A stretch of DNA of 64,000 nucleotides from Lachnospiraceae bacterium (GCA_910576125.1 CAJTHM010000015.1:80928-144927); one strand, 5' to 3'. Shown: positions 16,560 to 25,759, counted from the stretch's first letter. A program made the numbers and translations. The notes: a model not told the origin generated them from the letters alone.

Positions 16560-18659
16560 TCATTCCCCCTCCACGACAATCTCCGCTCCCTCCACATACT
16601 CACGCTCCATCTGGTGTCTGAGCTTGCGGTTCTCCACCGTGTCGAAGATAATGGAGAAATCGTAATCCTCCGGATACAGCTCCTGAGCCGCCACATGCAG
16701 CTTCACACGCTTGTGGTTGATCCAGATTTTCTTGCCCGGCAGCTGCAGGCGCAGGACGCCTTTGTCATTGGCGGGCTCGCACACGATGCCGATTTTCCGG
16801 TCGGGATAGATCATGACGCTGTCTCCCCGGTTGAAGGTGGTTCCGTGTTTTTTCCCGGCTTTGGCACCGGCTCTTTCGATTTGGGGCACCGGCACTTTCT
16901 CCAGCCGTTCTGCGCCTGTACCGATTGCCGATTTCCAGGAGGGCTCCAGGCCTTCGTTTTCAGAGAGGCTTCCTTTCCGTCCATTGTCTGCCTGGCTTCT
17001 ATGCTTTGTCGAACCCCCATCTTCAGTCAGGCTTCTGTCACGTCCGCTGTCCGCCTGGTTTCTGCGCTCCGCCGGCTCACTGTCGCCACACTGGCCACTG
17101 CGGTAAATGCCGGAAAATGCCAGCTCCTGCCCGCTGCCCTCCCCATAGGCCTCCCTGGCCGCCCTCCGCAGCATATACCCGGGCATCCCCAGGCGGCTGG
17201 CAATATAGAACGCACAGCTCTCCCCGGCCTCCCCGATCACCATCTGGTACAGGGGCTTCAGGTTCTCCCGGTCAAAGGTCATCCGGGCGTTGACGATTCC
17301 GGCTTCCCGCTCCGCGTAAAGTTTCACCTCCGGGTAATGGGTGGTGACCAGGAACAGCGCCCCGCTTTTCTTCAGCTCCTCCAAAATGGCCACGGCAATC
17401 CCCATGCCCTCGGCCGGATCCGTGCCGGAGCCCAGCTCATCCATCACCACCAGGCTCTCGGCGGTCACCCGCTTCAGAATGTCCAGCACATTGACGATGT
17501 GGGCCGAAAAAGTGGACAGGTTCTCCGAAAGATTCTGCCCGTCCCCGATGTCGCAGAGGATGTTCCGGTTCATGCAAACCTGCGCCTCCTCGCAGGCCAC
17601 ATGGAGCCCGCACTGGGCCATCAGGCAGCTCAGGGCCACGGTCTTGATGGCCACGGTCTTTCCGCCGGTGTTGGGCCCGGTTATCACCACGCCGTTCACG
17701 CCCTCCCCTATGGAAAACTGCAAAGGCACGCAGACTTTTTTGTCCATCAGCGGATGTCTGGCATTCCGTAGATAAATGCGCCTTTCAGCGACAATCTTCG
17801 GTTCTCTGCCGTCATATTGCTCCGAGAGCTTTCCCTTAGAGAAAATGAAGTCCAGCTTCTCCATCATCCGTATGTTCGTCTCCATGACAGCCCTGTTCTC
17901 CGCAACCTGAGCGGTGAGCTCATACAGGATCCTGCGCACCTCGTTCTCCTCGTCTATGCGCAGTTCCTGCAGCTCCTCATAATATTTCCCCGCAGCCGCG
18001 GGCTCTATGAACAGGGTGCTGCCTGTGGAGGACTTGTCGATCAGGATGCCGCTGATCTTGAATTTGTACTCTTTCTTCACCGGGATGCACACATGGCCGT
18101 TCCGCATGGTGCTGAAATGGTCGGACATGCATTCCTTGTTGGCCCGCATAACGGCTTCCGCTTTCTCCCGCATTTTGTCCTGCGCCCGGAGGATGTCTCC
18201 CCGCAGATTTTTCAGCAGCTTGGAAGCATTGTCGGAGACCTGTTCGTTCCAGATTTGGTACCGCAGCTGTTCCCGCAGTTCCTCCAGGGGATCCAGGTTC
18301 TCCTCGTAATAGGCCAGGGGGATTTCATGGGATTTCCCTCTCGCCAGGTAATCTTTCAGCCGGTTCACCGCCACCAGCGCCGTGGCTATCTTTTCCAGAT
18401 CCGGCGGCATCAGGCACTGCCCCTTTTCTCCGGCGGCCAGCAGCTCCTCTATGCCGTCCAGGGATACCAGGGGCGGGGTGCCGCATTTTTCCAGCATCTG
18501 GCGGCTCTCCGTGGTCTCCCGCAGCCTGGCGGCCAGCTCTGTCTCCGACAGGATCATGTGGGTGTCCTGTATCTTACTCCTGGCAGCCTCCGTCAGGGCA
18601 CAGTCTGTCCATTGTGCCTTTATTTTGTCAAATTCTAAACTTATTTCCGTTTTATCCAT
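16560..18659 (-). CDS. MutS2-like ATPase lacking the Smr nuclease domain
   Basis: 699 residues; AGGAG precedes the ATG by eight bases. MutS core and clamp segments (about 1-300) are followed by the ATPase: Walker A GPNTGGKT (328-335), Walker B LVVMDELGSGTDP (about 403-415) and a VTTHYPE switch (about 439). Canonical MutS2 is near 790 residues and ends in a KOW and an Smr domain. Here the KOW-like part (about 610-655, RGDSVMIYPDRKIG) is present and the protein stops soon after, so no Smr endonuclease. A hydrophilic linker at 532-571 contains two copies of an about 20-residue repeat (R-N/S-QAD-S/N-GR). Roles in recombination or ribosome-collision rescue are known for MutS2 relatives; function here is uncertain. 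Confidence 0.85.
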   Translation of the reverse strand: MDKTEISLEFDKIKAQWTDCALTEAARSKIQDTHMILSETELAARLRETTESRQMLEKCGTPPLVSLDGIEELLAAGEKGQCLMPPDLEKIATALVAVNRLKDYLARGKSHEIPLAYYEENLDPLEELREQLRYQIWNEQVSDNASKLLKNLRGDILRAQDKMREKAEAVMRANKECMSDHFSTMRNGHVCIPVKKEYKFKISGILIDKSSTGSTLFIEPAAAGKYYEELQELRIDEENEVRRILYELTAQVAENRAVMETNIRMMEKLDFIFSKGKLSEQYDGREPKIVAERRIYLRNARHPLMDKKVCVPLQFSIGEGVNGVVITGPNTGGKTVAIKTVALSCLMAQCGLHVACEEAQVCMNRNILCDIGDGQNLSENLSTFSAHIVNVLDILKRVTAESLVVMDELGSGTDPAEGMGIAVAILEELKKSGALFLVTTHYPEVKLYAEREAGIVNARMTFDRENLKPLYQMVIGEAGESCAFYIASRLGMPGYMLRRAAREAYGEGSGQELAFSGIYRSGQCGDSEPAERRNQADSGRDRSLTEDGGSTKHRSQADNGRKGSLSENEGLEPSWKSAIGTGAERLEKVPVPQIERAGAKAGKKHGTTFNRGDSVMIYPDRKIGIVCEPANDKGVLRLQLPGKKIWINHKRVKLHVAAQELYPEDYDFSIIFDTVENRKLRHQMEREYVEGAEIVVEGE

Positions 18660-18789
18660 TTTCTTTTCTCCTAGTTTTGTTCCGTATGCTCACATCCCGC
18701 GCCAGTTCCAGCAGAGGATGCCCGCATACTGTTTCCAGTTCCGCGCCTCTCTGCGCCAACGTCCTGCAACAGTCATTTCCATACCTTTC

Positions 18790-19578
18790 TCACGAACTGG
18801 CGCTGTTGTAATGCCTCATCCCATTTCTCCAAACCAGGGCCGTCAGCCCGCTGAAAGCGCACACCACCGCGATTCCGAAAGCCGCCGTCCCCCAGCTCAT
18901 CTCCCCGATCAGGCTCTGGACAGGCAGCGTCGCCATGATGCCATAGGGCAGGATGCAGTAGAACACGAACTTGTAAATCCCGTAAAACGCAATCCCCGGC
19001 AGGTTCATGCACAGCTCCAGCCCCGCTTCCTCCAGCTGCTCCATCCTGGCGTTGGACACCAGATAGAACGCCACGGAGCGGATCAGCACCTCCATCTCAT
19101 AATAGAGCAGAATCATGATCCCCAGAAAAAACAGGTATCCCAGCACCCTCCCGGCGCTGACCGAAATCCCCGCCGCACGGACACCGTACCCTATGATGCA
19201 GATGCTGAAGACGAGCAGCGGCAGCGAGCCCGGATTCATCCGCTCAAAAGTCAGCCGAAACAGCGGGCTCACCGGCTTCGTCAGGTACAGATCCATCTCC
19301 CCGCTCTTGATTTTAGACGTAATCCCGTTTACCCCGAAGAAATACACCACCATATTCACGGCGTTAATCAGGGAAAAGGTACCGATATACAGAATCATCT
19401 CACCCCGCCCCCAGCTGCCGATCCGATCCACATTGGCATAGATGGCGTCAAATACCGCCAGCTGCACCAGAAACAGGCTCCCGTCCACAAAGAACGGCCC
19501 CCAGAAGCCCAGACGGAACATCATCAGGTTCTGGAACCGGATTTTCAGCAACGCTTTCCACACTCTGTAATATTTCAT
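18790..19578 (-). CDS. ABC-2 family exporter permease, second subunit
   Basis: 262 residues, six predicted membrane spans. The N-terminus (MKYYRVWKALLKIRFQNLMMFRLGF) and the conserved segment KIKSGEMDLYLTKPVSPLF (about 90-108) are typical of the DUF990/ABC-2 permeases that pair with a second similar subunit. It is the last gene of an ATPase-permease-permease operon on the minus strand, 73 bases after the first permease. These exporters resemble antibiotic or lipid exporters, but the substrate is unknown. The MutS2-like gene follows 130 bases downstream. Confidence 0.82.
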   Translation of the reverse strand: MKYYRVWKALLKIRFQNLMMFRLGFWGPFFVDGSLFLVQLAVFDAIYANVDRIGSWGRGEMILYIGTFSLINAVNMVVYFFGVNGITSKIKSGEMDLYLTKPVSPLFRLTFERMNPGSLPLLVFSICIIGYGVRAAGISVSAGRVLGYLFFLGIMILLYYEMEVLIRSVAFYLVSNARMEQLEEAGLELCMNLPGIAFYGIYKFVFYCILPYGIMATLPVQSLIGEMSWGTAAFGIAVVCAFSGLTALVWRNGMRHYNSASS

Positions 19579-19651
19579 AAAAACCTCCGTTTATCACTCC
19601 ACAATCCTACAATAGCACTTCAAACCAACCGCTTCCGTGTGAATGTACTTC

Positions 19652-20455
19652 TCACACTCCCACGCCGTCATATTTTACACGATATTTCCTCCAGGTAACC
19701 ACAATCGCCCACTGCATCAGGACGCACCAGAGTCCCAGAACCACAAGCCCTCTCACCGCTTCCTCCGCGCACCGCCCCGTGAACAGCATGGATGGCAGAT
19801 ACGTCACGTAATAGAAAGGCAGCAGCCTCATGACGCCCACCACGCCCTCCGGGAACAGCGCCAGCGGCACAATCGTCCCCGTCACCAGCGAGACCAAGTT
19901 GTCCTTGATCATCAGGAAAGTGCTGATCTCCTCATATTTCAAAGTCAGAATCCCCAGGAAATAATTCAGCTGCACCATGAAGAACAGCCCCAGCACCGTC
20001 ATCAGCAGCGCACACCCCAAAACCACAGCGCTCCTTGCGAACAGGAACTGAATCCGGAAGACAAAAATCCAGACCATCGCCGCCAGCAGGTCAAAGCACA
20101 GATAGAACAGCACTACCCCCACCTCCATGGCGGCGAAATACCCCTCTATGCTCACAGGCATCACCATATAATTGGAAAAAGTCCCATTCCGAATCCTGGC
20201 GCTGATCTCCCCGCTGATTCCCCCGGACATCTCCAGCTGGGACAAAAAGGAACTGACGATATAATACGACAGCATCCCATGGAACGTAAAATCCGCTACG
20301 GTATTCCGTTCCCTGAAAACCATTCCCCACAGCAGCCAGGCGAACAGAATCTTCGCCACCGTGAACAGCATATTGAACACCACATCCGCCCGCCACGCCA
20401 GCTGGGACTTGATGTAGACATGCATGATTTCCCTGTATTTCCTCATCTCTCTCAT
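19652..20455 (-). CDS. ABC-2 family exporter permease, first subunit
   Basis: 267 residues with about six membrane spans. The ATG at 20455 overlaps the stop codon of the ATPase gene by four bases (ATGA), indicating translational coupling. The segment SARIRNGTFSNYMVMPVSIEGYF (about 84-106) is the family counterpart of the conserved loop in its partner. It forms a heterodimeric channel with the next gene product. The long amphipathic N-terminus is cytoplasmic. Confidence 0.82.
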   Translation of the reverse strand: MREMRKYREIMHVYIKSQLAWRADVVFNMLFTVAKILFAWLLWGMVFRERNTVADFTFHGMLSYYIVSSFLSQLEMSGGISGEISARIRNGTFSNYMVMPVSIEGYFAAMEVGVVLFYLCFDLLAAMVWIFVFRIQFLFARSAVVLGCALLMTVLGLFFMVQLNYFLGILTLKYEEISTFLMIKDNLVSLVTGTIVPLALFPEGVVGVMRLLPFYYVTYLPSMLFTGRCAEEAVRGLVVLGLWCVLMQWAIVVTWRKYRVKYDGVGV

Positions 20456-21441
20456 CGCTCCTCCCTGTTTTCTCCTTCCCCGTAAATCCGCTCCACCACC
20501 CTGCCGATTTCATCCTCTTCCACAATGACGTCTTTGGGCCCATACCCCATCAACCTCTGCAGAAGCGCCCCCGACTCTTCCCTGGGCACACGGATCACTT
20601 TCTTATAAGGCGTCTCCTCCACCAGCACCGCCCCATCCGGCAGCTCCGTCCTCTCCACTGCCTGGTCAAAGCTCACTGTCACCTGTCTGTCCCTCTGATA
20701 CTTTTCAAAAAGCTCCCCTGTCTCACCGTCATAAATCTTCTGCCCATGGTTGATGACGACACTCCTGTCGCACAATGACCGGATGTCCTCCATGTAATGG
20801 GACGTGAGAAGAATCGTCGTTCCCCTCTCCTGATTGATTTCCCTTAAGAACCCCCGAATCTGCCTGGATGCCACCGCGTCCAGCCCGATGGTGGGCTCAT
20901 CCAGGAACAGAATCCTGGGGTTGTGCAGCAGCGCCGCCATGAGCTCCATCTTCATCCGCTCCCCCAGCGACAGGGTGCGCACCTGCACGTCCAGCAGCTT
21001 CTCCGCCCCGAACAGCTCCGTGAAATAAGCTTTCGTCTCCTGAAACTCCCGCTCTTTCAGGCCGTAGATCTCCTGGAACATCCGCAGCGTGTCGTTGGTG
21101 GTCAGCTCAAAGAAAAGCTGGCTCTTCTGTCCCATGACAATAGCGTACTGCCGTTTGAAATCATTCTTTAAATCGTTCGGACAGAATCCCATGACCTGAA
21201 TCTCCCCGGAGGTGGGCGCGATGATTCCCGTCAGCATTTTGATCAGGGTGGTCTTGCCCGCTCCATTGGGCCCGATCAGGCCTACGAATTCCCCCTCGCG
21301 AACCGAGAAATCCATGTCCCGTACCGCCTGCTTTTCCTCGTATTCCCTCCTGAACAGGCTCCTGACGCTTCCCCCAAGCCCCTCCCGCTTCACTACTCTG
21401 CGGTATGTCTTCGATAGCTGTCTCGTCTCTATGATATTCAT
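20452..21441 (-). CDS. ABC transporter ATP-binding protein (ABC-2 exporter)
   Basis: 329 residues from the ATG at 21441, preceded by GAAAGG; an in-frame ATG further upstream lies within the CT-rich repeat. Walker A is GPNGAGKT (about 59-66), the signature motif is LSLGERMKME (about 160-169) and Walker B is ILFLDEPTIGLD (about 180-191), followed by the H-loop LLTSHYMED. The N-terminal insert (VVKREGLGGSVRSLFRREYEEKQAV) and a C-terminal extension are typical for ATPases that pair with DUF990-type permeases. It drives the two downstream permeases. Confidence 0.92.
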   Translation of the reverse strand: MNIIETRQLSKTYRRVVKREGLGGSVRSLFRREYEEKQAVRDMDFSVREGEFVGLIGPNGAGKTTLIKMLTGIIAPTSGEIQVMGFCPNDLKNDFKRQYAIVMGQKSQLFFELTTNDTLRMFQEIYGLKEREFQETKAYFTELFGAEKLLDVQVRTLSLGERMKMELMAALLHNPRILFLDEPTIGLDAVASRQIRGFLREINQERGTTILLTSHYMEDIRSLCDRSVVINHGQKIYDGETGELFEKYQRDRQVTVSFDQAVERTELPDGAVLVEETPYKKVIRVPREESGALLQRLMGYGPKDVIVEEDEIGRVVERIYGEGENREER

Positions 21442-21463
21442 ATCCTTTCCCCGCTTTCTGTTA

Positions 21464-21655
21464 TCCATTCTCTGCCATTCCCTCACTTTCGTCACTTTCG
21501 TCCATCCTCTGCTGCCCCTATTCTGCCATTCCCTCTACTGCTGCCCATTCTCTGCCATTCCCTCACTTTCGTCCATCCTCTGGCTGTCCATTCCCTGCCA
21601 TTCCCTTTCCGTCTCCCCTCTGCTGCCCATTCTCTGCCATTCCCTCTCCGTCGCT
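21464..21655. repeat. Degenerate CT-rich tandem repeat upstream of the exporter operon
   Basis: About five imperfect copies of a unit whose core is CCATTCTCTGCCATTCCCTC, separated by variable spacers such as ACTTTCGTCCATCCTCTGCTGC. The array starts 23 bases before the ATPase start codon, so it occupies the promoter and leader region. Copy-number change could alter expression. Both strands remain open, which explains long spurious ORFs here. Confidence 0.75.
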
Positions 21656-22131
21656 CCTCCCGCAACCCCCTGCCCCCGCTCCTGTCGTCCCTCCCGCTGC
21701 ATCCCGTCCCCCCAAATGCACAAAAAAAGGCCATGGCATCTGTCCATTCGGACATACCTCGCCATAGCCGTCATCCTCAGCGTCAGCACGCAGCGCCGCA
21801 ATCCAGACCTGATCCATGGTCTGCGGACACTGCACGCACAGAATCCAGAAAAAGACACAAAAAAACATGGCCATACAGCCATGCTCCTCGTCCAATCCAT
21901 CCTGTCGCAGAAAAAGAAAACGCACTCTTTGCGCCCTCTGCTGCCGCTAAACTCTCAAAACGATTGAAATATGTCAAGCACCCGGTAAGGCAGATACACC
22001 GGTGTTTCCCCACCGGCATGCGGGCAGACTCCCAGAGGGAATACATCCTGCCCGGCAAATATTCAATTCGCCATGCCCTCATCTCTCACAATGCTTAACA
22101 TAAACAACCTCCGCTTTCCTAATAATCAGGA
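21656..22131. other. Gene-free stretch with weak coding potential on the minus strand
   Basis: No family is recognisable. Minus-strand ORFs at 21783-22082 and 21563-21925 overlap each other in different frames, lack good ribosome binding sites, and partly derive from the CT-rich repeat. It may hold decayed sequence linked to the recombinase fragment that starts at 22132. Confidence 0.35.
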
Positions 22132-22405
22132 GTGCCGCGCCGCACAGGCACTGCTCCCTACTTCCACAGCTTACCATACCTGGACGGCAAAGTCAACCAG
22201 AAAAAATGTACAGGCTTTGAGTGTGACGTGAATTATTATTCGTGGGGGAGCGCAGGAATCAGCCATATCCTGCGGAACCCGTTTTACAAGGGCACACATT
22301 TTGTCTGCCGGACGCACCAGAAAGGAATCCGCTCCAATACCTATGACATCATTCCCCATGAGGAATGGGAAGTCCTTGAGGGCTGCCATGAAGCCATCAT
22401 AAGCC
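22132..22405 (+). pseudogene. Fragment of a large serine recombinase
   Basis: About 91 codons match the Recombinase domain that follows the resolvase catalytic domain in large serine integrases: GISHILRNPFYKGTHF, then DIIPHEEWEVLEGCHEAII. The catalytic domain and the zinc-ribbon/coiled-coil C-terminus are absent. The fragment stops at 22405, five bases before the 3' end of the convergent gene. It is a remnant of a mobile element, probably a transposon or prophage. Confidence 0.7.
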
Positions 22406-22410
22406 CGGTA

Positions 22411-23139
22411 TTACTTGGTGTCAGCTTCTTCATTGAGGGGCTTATAGTTGCTGTCCATGTAGTTCTTTTTCCCAAAGGGAACGTAATTTTCATCCAATAG
22501 AATCAAATTTCCGTTTCCCAAATCAGGGAACTGCCGCGCAACCTCCTTGAGCACTTCCCATTCATCTTTTGTATTTTCTTTGTTGTCTTCCTCCACCTGT
22601 CTTAGCGCTTCTTGAATAGACTGCTGATCTGCCGTTCCCCAATAGAGAGGATGGGGCTGGAAGGAAGAATGGTAATCGCCGCCCTCATAGCAGAAAAAAC
22701 AGGAGCAGGGGATTTTTTCAAATAGAATTTTTTGCGCCCCGTCAAGCTCCTTTACCTCCAGACAGTAGCACCCATTTACAGCTGCCACGCCATCCCGCGC
22801 GGTCATGTTTGCGATTGCCATGATAGTAAGGGGTTCCGTTTTCACGATCATGCCGGGAACCAAAAGCCCCTCCTCGTACATTTCACGTAAATATTCGTCA
22901 GAAAATTTTCCGACAGCCCGCCATAGGAAAAACAATGCAAGAAGGAGGCAAATAACGGCGGGAATCCAGCTTTTAAACAAAGAAATTCCTGCCATACACA
23001 GGAAGCACACACAGATTATCGCGGAGCTTCTCCGCTTTTTGACGACGGCTTTTATTATTTCATCCTTCTGCCGTATCCGGCTCACATCTGCGTGGATGCC
23101 GGATTTTACACTTGCCTCAAATTGTGAATAATCGACCAT
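22411..23139 (-). CDS. Membrane protein, probably DUF3239-like
   Basis: 242 residues; a GGAGGAAGA site precedes the ATG. Two adjacent membrane spans at about residues 38-72 form a hairpin, with a basic N-terminal stretch (KAVVKKRR) and a long cytoplasmic C-terminal region. The segment LVPGMIVKTEPLTIMAIANM (about 92-111) recalls DUF3239 proteins, which have no assigned function. The C-terminal part is acidic. The gene follows an XRE regulator with 124 bases between them on the same strand, in a patch of decayed mobile DNA. Confidence 0.6.
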   Translation of the reverse strand: MVDYSQFEASVKSGIHADVSRIRQKDEIIKAVVKKRRSSAIICVCFLCMAGISLFKSWIPAVICLLLALFFLWRAVGKFSDEYLREMYEEGLLVPGMIVKTEPLTIMAIANMTARDGVAAVNGCYCLEVKELDGAQKILFEKIPCSCFFCYEGGDYHSSFQPHPLYWGTADQQSIQEALRQVEEDNKENTKDEWEVLKEVARQFPDLGNGNLILLDENYVPFGKKNYMDSNYKPLNEEADTK

Positions 23140-23263
23140 TCTTCCTCCATTTCTTACGTTTCTGTATATAAACGGCGATGAATCTTTACCATTTCATTCT
23201 ATATGTTTCAATCGCCGTTTATCGGGTTTATTGGCAGAATTTAATCACCGAATATATAAATTG

Positions 23264-23713
23264 CTAATATTTTTTATAGATATATTCAGTAAAAATCCGA
23301 TAAAAACAATATACAATCCAGACTACCCAGGTTATTTCCCACTTGTGTGATATTACAGAAATCATCAAATAAAGAACAGCAACAGTAATAGCAATCATCC
23401 AATTCGTTATTTTTTTCTTCCTGGTTATTTCATTGGCTGATACTTTTACAACATCTGACAACAGACTTTCGTATTCGATATCAACGCTGTTTCCTGTTCT
23501 TTCGCCCTTGAATAATTCTGCTATGGAAATCCCCAGGGATGCAGCTAATGGTTCAATAAGAGATACATCCTGAAATCCGATACCCCGTTCCCATTTTGAA
23601 ACAGCTGCACTCGATACTCCCAATTCATTCGCTAAATCCTGCTGCGTGCGATTTTGTTCTTTCCTGATAGCGGCAATCAGACTGCCTGTTTTTTGAGCGT
23701 TCAATATTTTCAC
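23264..23713 (-). CDS. XRE-family regulator with two membrane spans
   Basis: 149 residues; AAGGTG precedes the ATG. An HTH_3 domain lies at about residues 10-65 (TQQDLANELGVSSAAVSKWERG). Two hydrophobic segments at about 105-140 (WMIAITVAVLYLMISVIS and WVVWIVYCFYRIF) would tether it to the membrane. Membrane-bound XRE proteins often respond to envelope or metabolite signals. The 282 bases upstream hold no gene. The neighbouring membrane protein is a possible partner. Confidence 0.85.
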   Translation of the reverse strand: MKILNAQKTGSLIAAIRKEQNRTQQDLANELGVSSAAVSKWERGIGFQDVSLIEPLAASLGISIAELFKGERTGNSVDIEYESLLSDVVKVSANEITRKKKITNWMIAITVAVLYLMISVISHKWEITWVVWIVYCFYRIFTEYIYKKY

Positions 23714-23995
23714 CTTCTTTCCGATTTCATAATATCACAAGAAACACCATATTCAAGAAACGCTCCGTTGAAATGTGAAACGCTGCATTGGATTTATGCA
23801 AAAATAACTTCCCATTATTATCTATTGGCTAAATAATTTTATTTTTCCCAGTACAACTTCCCATTTGTCGCTCGCCATAACCTCCCGATAACTGTGATTT
23901 TTCACAAGTCTTTCGTCTCTGCGTCTTATGCGTCTGCCTCTGTGATGATGTGTTGTTCTGCTCGACAAATATAAAGTTGTTTCTTTGCACATTCG

Positions 23996-24217
23996 CTACT
24001 TTATCACATTAGGAATGTATTTTGATGGTTTTGCAATAAATAACAAATATATTCCGCATATCAGTTTAGCCATCGCATCTGCAATGCAAATAACTGAAAC
24101 TGGTATGCCCGTAAAAATATAGCCCATTGTTACGATAACCATACATACAATCCCCAATACTACCATACTCCAACCATGTACAAAAAACCATAAGAAGAAA
24201 TGTATTGATGTTGCCAT
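23996..24217 (-). pseudogene. Small membrane protein, probably the C-terminal remnant of a larger one
   Basis: From the internal ATG at 24217, 73 residues with two or three membrane spans (MVVLGIVCMVIVTMGYIF, VICIADAMAKLICGIYLLF). Coding character continues upstream in the same frame to about 24280 (GPFIPGWHWRQIWLGVL) without another start codon or a ribosome binding site, then meets a stop. This is what a 5'-truncated gene would look like. The family is not recognised. Confidence 0.4.
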
Positions 24218-24368
24218 CAGTACACCAAGCCATATCTGCCTCCAATGCCATCCGGGGATAAACGGGCCAGCAATACAAGAATGAATTCTTCACCTGACAA
24301 TGTGGCAGAGACATGATGTCCGAGGACGAAATGGCGGAGTTCCTGCTGGACAAGGTGAGCAGCCGGAG

Positions 24369-24614
24369 TGCATGGACTTCGGGGAGATTCATGGGAAATA
24401 CGGGGACAGGCTCTCCTTCCTCGGGACGATCGGAACCCAGACCACCATGCCTTTCGGAACCCCGGAACAGGTGCGCGCGGAGGTGTTCAGGAACCTGGAC
24501 ATCGCCGGCAAGAAGGGAGGGCTCCTGGTCTCGCCCACCCATCTTCCGGAGCCGGAAGTGCCCTGGGAGAACATCCGGGCTTACATCCAGGCCTGCCGGG
24601 ATTATACGCGGTAA
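24369..24614 (+). pseudogene. C-terminal fragment of a uroporphyrinogen-decarboxylase-family protein
   Basis: About 80 codons from 24369 to TAA at 24612. The segments YGDRLSFLGTIGTQTTMPFGTPEQVRAEV and GGLLVSPTHLPEPEVPWENI match the end of URO-D-fold methyltransferase or decarboxylase proteins, where residues in the GIGTQ loop line the active site. Everything before this is missing. The 50 bases upstream (from 24313, MMSEDEMAEFLLDK) belong to an unrelated, phage-like small protein in another frame, so the junction is a rearrangement scar. Confidence 0.65.
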
Positions 24615-24720
24615 GCTTTCCCGAGACAGGCGGTTCCTATCCAAACACCTTGAGAATCCTATTGCATTCCATTATACAGAGAATTCCCCTGATGGCACGC
24701 TACAGGCGGCGCTGGCTTCC

Positions 24721-25560
24721 TCATTCCATCCCGATCAGTTCCGGAATGGTGGCCTCGAAATCCACGCCGTACCAGGGCTTGTCAGGATTGCCCAGGGTCA
24801 CCTCTATGGTATGGGCCGTATAATCGGCGGCGATGCGCATGGCGTCGCGCCAGTCCTTCCCTCTCATGATTTCCCCTACGCAGGTGCTGGAGAACAAATC
24901 ACCCGTGCCGTGATAGGCCGCGTCAATCCTCCGGTTCTGATAGACATAATACTCCCCTGTCCCGCGCTCATATCCCATCACGCCGGTCTTCCCCTTTTCC
25001 AGGGACACCCCGGTCAGGACACTGATGCCCGCGCCCAGTTCATTGAGCCGTGCCAGCAGTTCCTTGATATAGGCTTCGTCGTATTCCTCCCTGTACTCCA
25101 TGCCTGTCATCAGAGCGGCCTCGGTAATGTTGGGCATGATGATGTCCGCTTCCCCGCAGAGCCGGGCGTTCTTCTTTACATAGTCCATGTCAAAGGCGGG
25201 ATACAGCTTTCCGTTGTCCGCCATCACGGGATCCACGATAATCGTCGTATTTTCACCCCGGAAACTGCGGAACAGCTCCTTTATCTGGTCAATCTGCTCC
25301 ACTGTCCCCAGATATCCGGTATAGATGGCGTCAAAGGCCACGCCCTCGCTCTTCCAGTGGTCCGCGATGGGCCGGATCTGGTCAGAGAGGTCTTTGCAGG
25401 TAAAGTTCCGGAACATGGTGTGGGTGGACAGGACTGCTGTGGGCAGGATGACCGTCTCGGAGCCAAGGGCGGATATGACAGGCAGCGCAATCGTCAGGGA
25501 ACATTTCCCCAGGCATGAGATGTCCTGTATGGTCAATACTCTTTTCAAACTAATCTCCAT
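24721..25560 (-). CDS. pdxY: Pyridoxamine/pyridoxal kinase (PdxY type)
   Basis: 279 residues in the ribokinase-like fold. It phosphorylates pyridoxal or pyridoxamine with ATP in the vitamin B6 salvage pathway. The N-terminal segment LTIQDISCLGKCSLTIALPV (about 9-28), the loop VDPVMADNG (about 108-116) and the C-terminal anion hole HGTGDLFSS (Asp about 222 as general base) identify the family. It has its own promoter and a leader of about 125 bases. The C-terminal part (KPWYGVDFEATIPEL) is also typical of pyridoxamine kinases. Confidence 0.9.
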   Translation of the reverse strand: MEISLKRVLTIQDISCLGKCSLTIALPVISALGSETVILPTAVLSTHTMFRNFTCKDLSDQIRPIADHWKSEGVAFDAIYTGYLGTVEQIDQIKELFRSFRGENTTIIVDPVMADNGKLYPAFDMDYVKKNARLCGEADIIMPNITEAALMTGMEYREEYDEAYIKELLARLNELGAGISVLTGVSLEKGKTGVMGYERGTGEYYVYQNRRIDAAYHGTGDLFSSTCVGEIMRGKDWRDAMRIAADYTAHTIEVTLGNPDKPWYGVDFEATIPELIGME

Positions 25561-25692
25561 CTGCGCGTTGCGGCGCGCACTTCTGCAACGGAACGCATTC
25601 CGTCATCCAAGACGGCGGAGCCCATTCTGTTGTCCGGGACAGACAGGCCGGATACGCTTATTTTTCGGCCCCGATACAAACTGTCCAGAGAC

Positions 25693-25721
25693 ATCGTATC
25701 ACTATTTACATACTACGTCAA
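25693..25721 (-). promoter_or_regulatory. Promoter of the pyridoxamine kinase gene
   Basis: TTGACG (25721-25716) and TACGAT (25698-25693) on the minus strand with a 17-base spacer. The leader that follows contains CCGTC-TTGGAT-GACGG and GGAATGCGTTCC inverted repeats, but no run of T that would make a terminator. Confidence 0.6.
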
Positions 25722-25759
25722 TAGGTTGATTGATTTTAAACCCACCCCCGGGTATCCCG

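Noticed and set aside
18660..18789. Minus-strand open frame of about 40 codons running into the mutS2-like start (ends ...RRKENG)
   Set aside because: No start codon and no family match. Possibly a gene end, but too weak to annotate.
21212..21967. Long plus-strand ORF rich in Cys, His, Leu and Pro
   Set aside because: It is antisense to the ATPase gene and runs through the CT-rich repeat, which keeps all frames open.
21783..22082. Minus-strand ORF with a CICLTGCLTYF segment, considered as a small Cys-rich peptide precursor
   Set aside because: No ribosome binding site, no maturation enzyme nearby, and overlapping frames are equally open.
24313..25518. A 401-codon plus-strand ORF through the URO-D fragment and pyridoxamine kinase region
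   Set aside because: Only its first about 17 codons look like a phage-type remnant. The rest is antisense to the pyridoxamine kinase gene.
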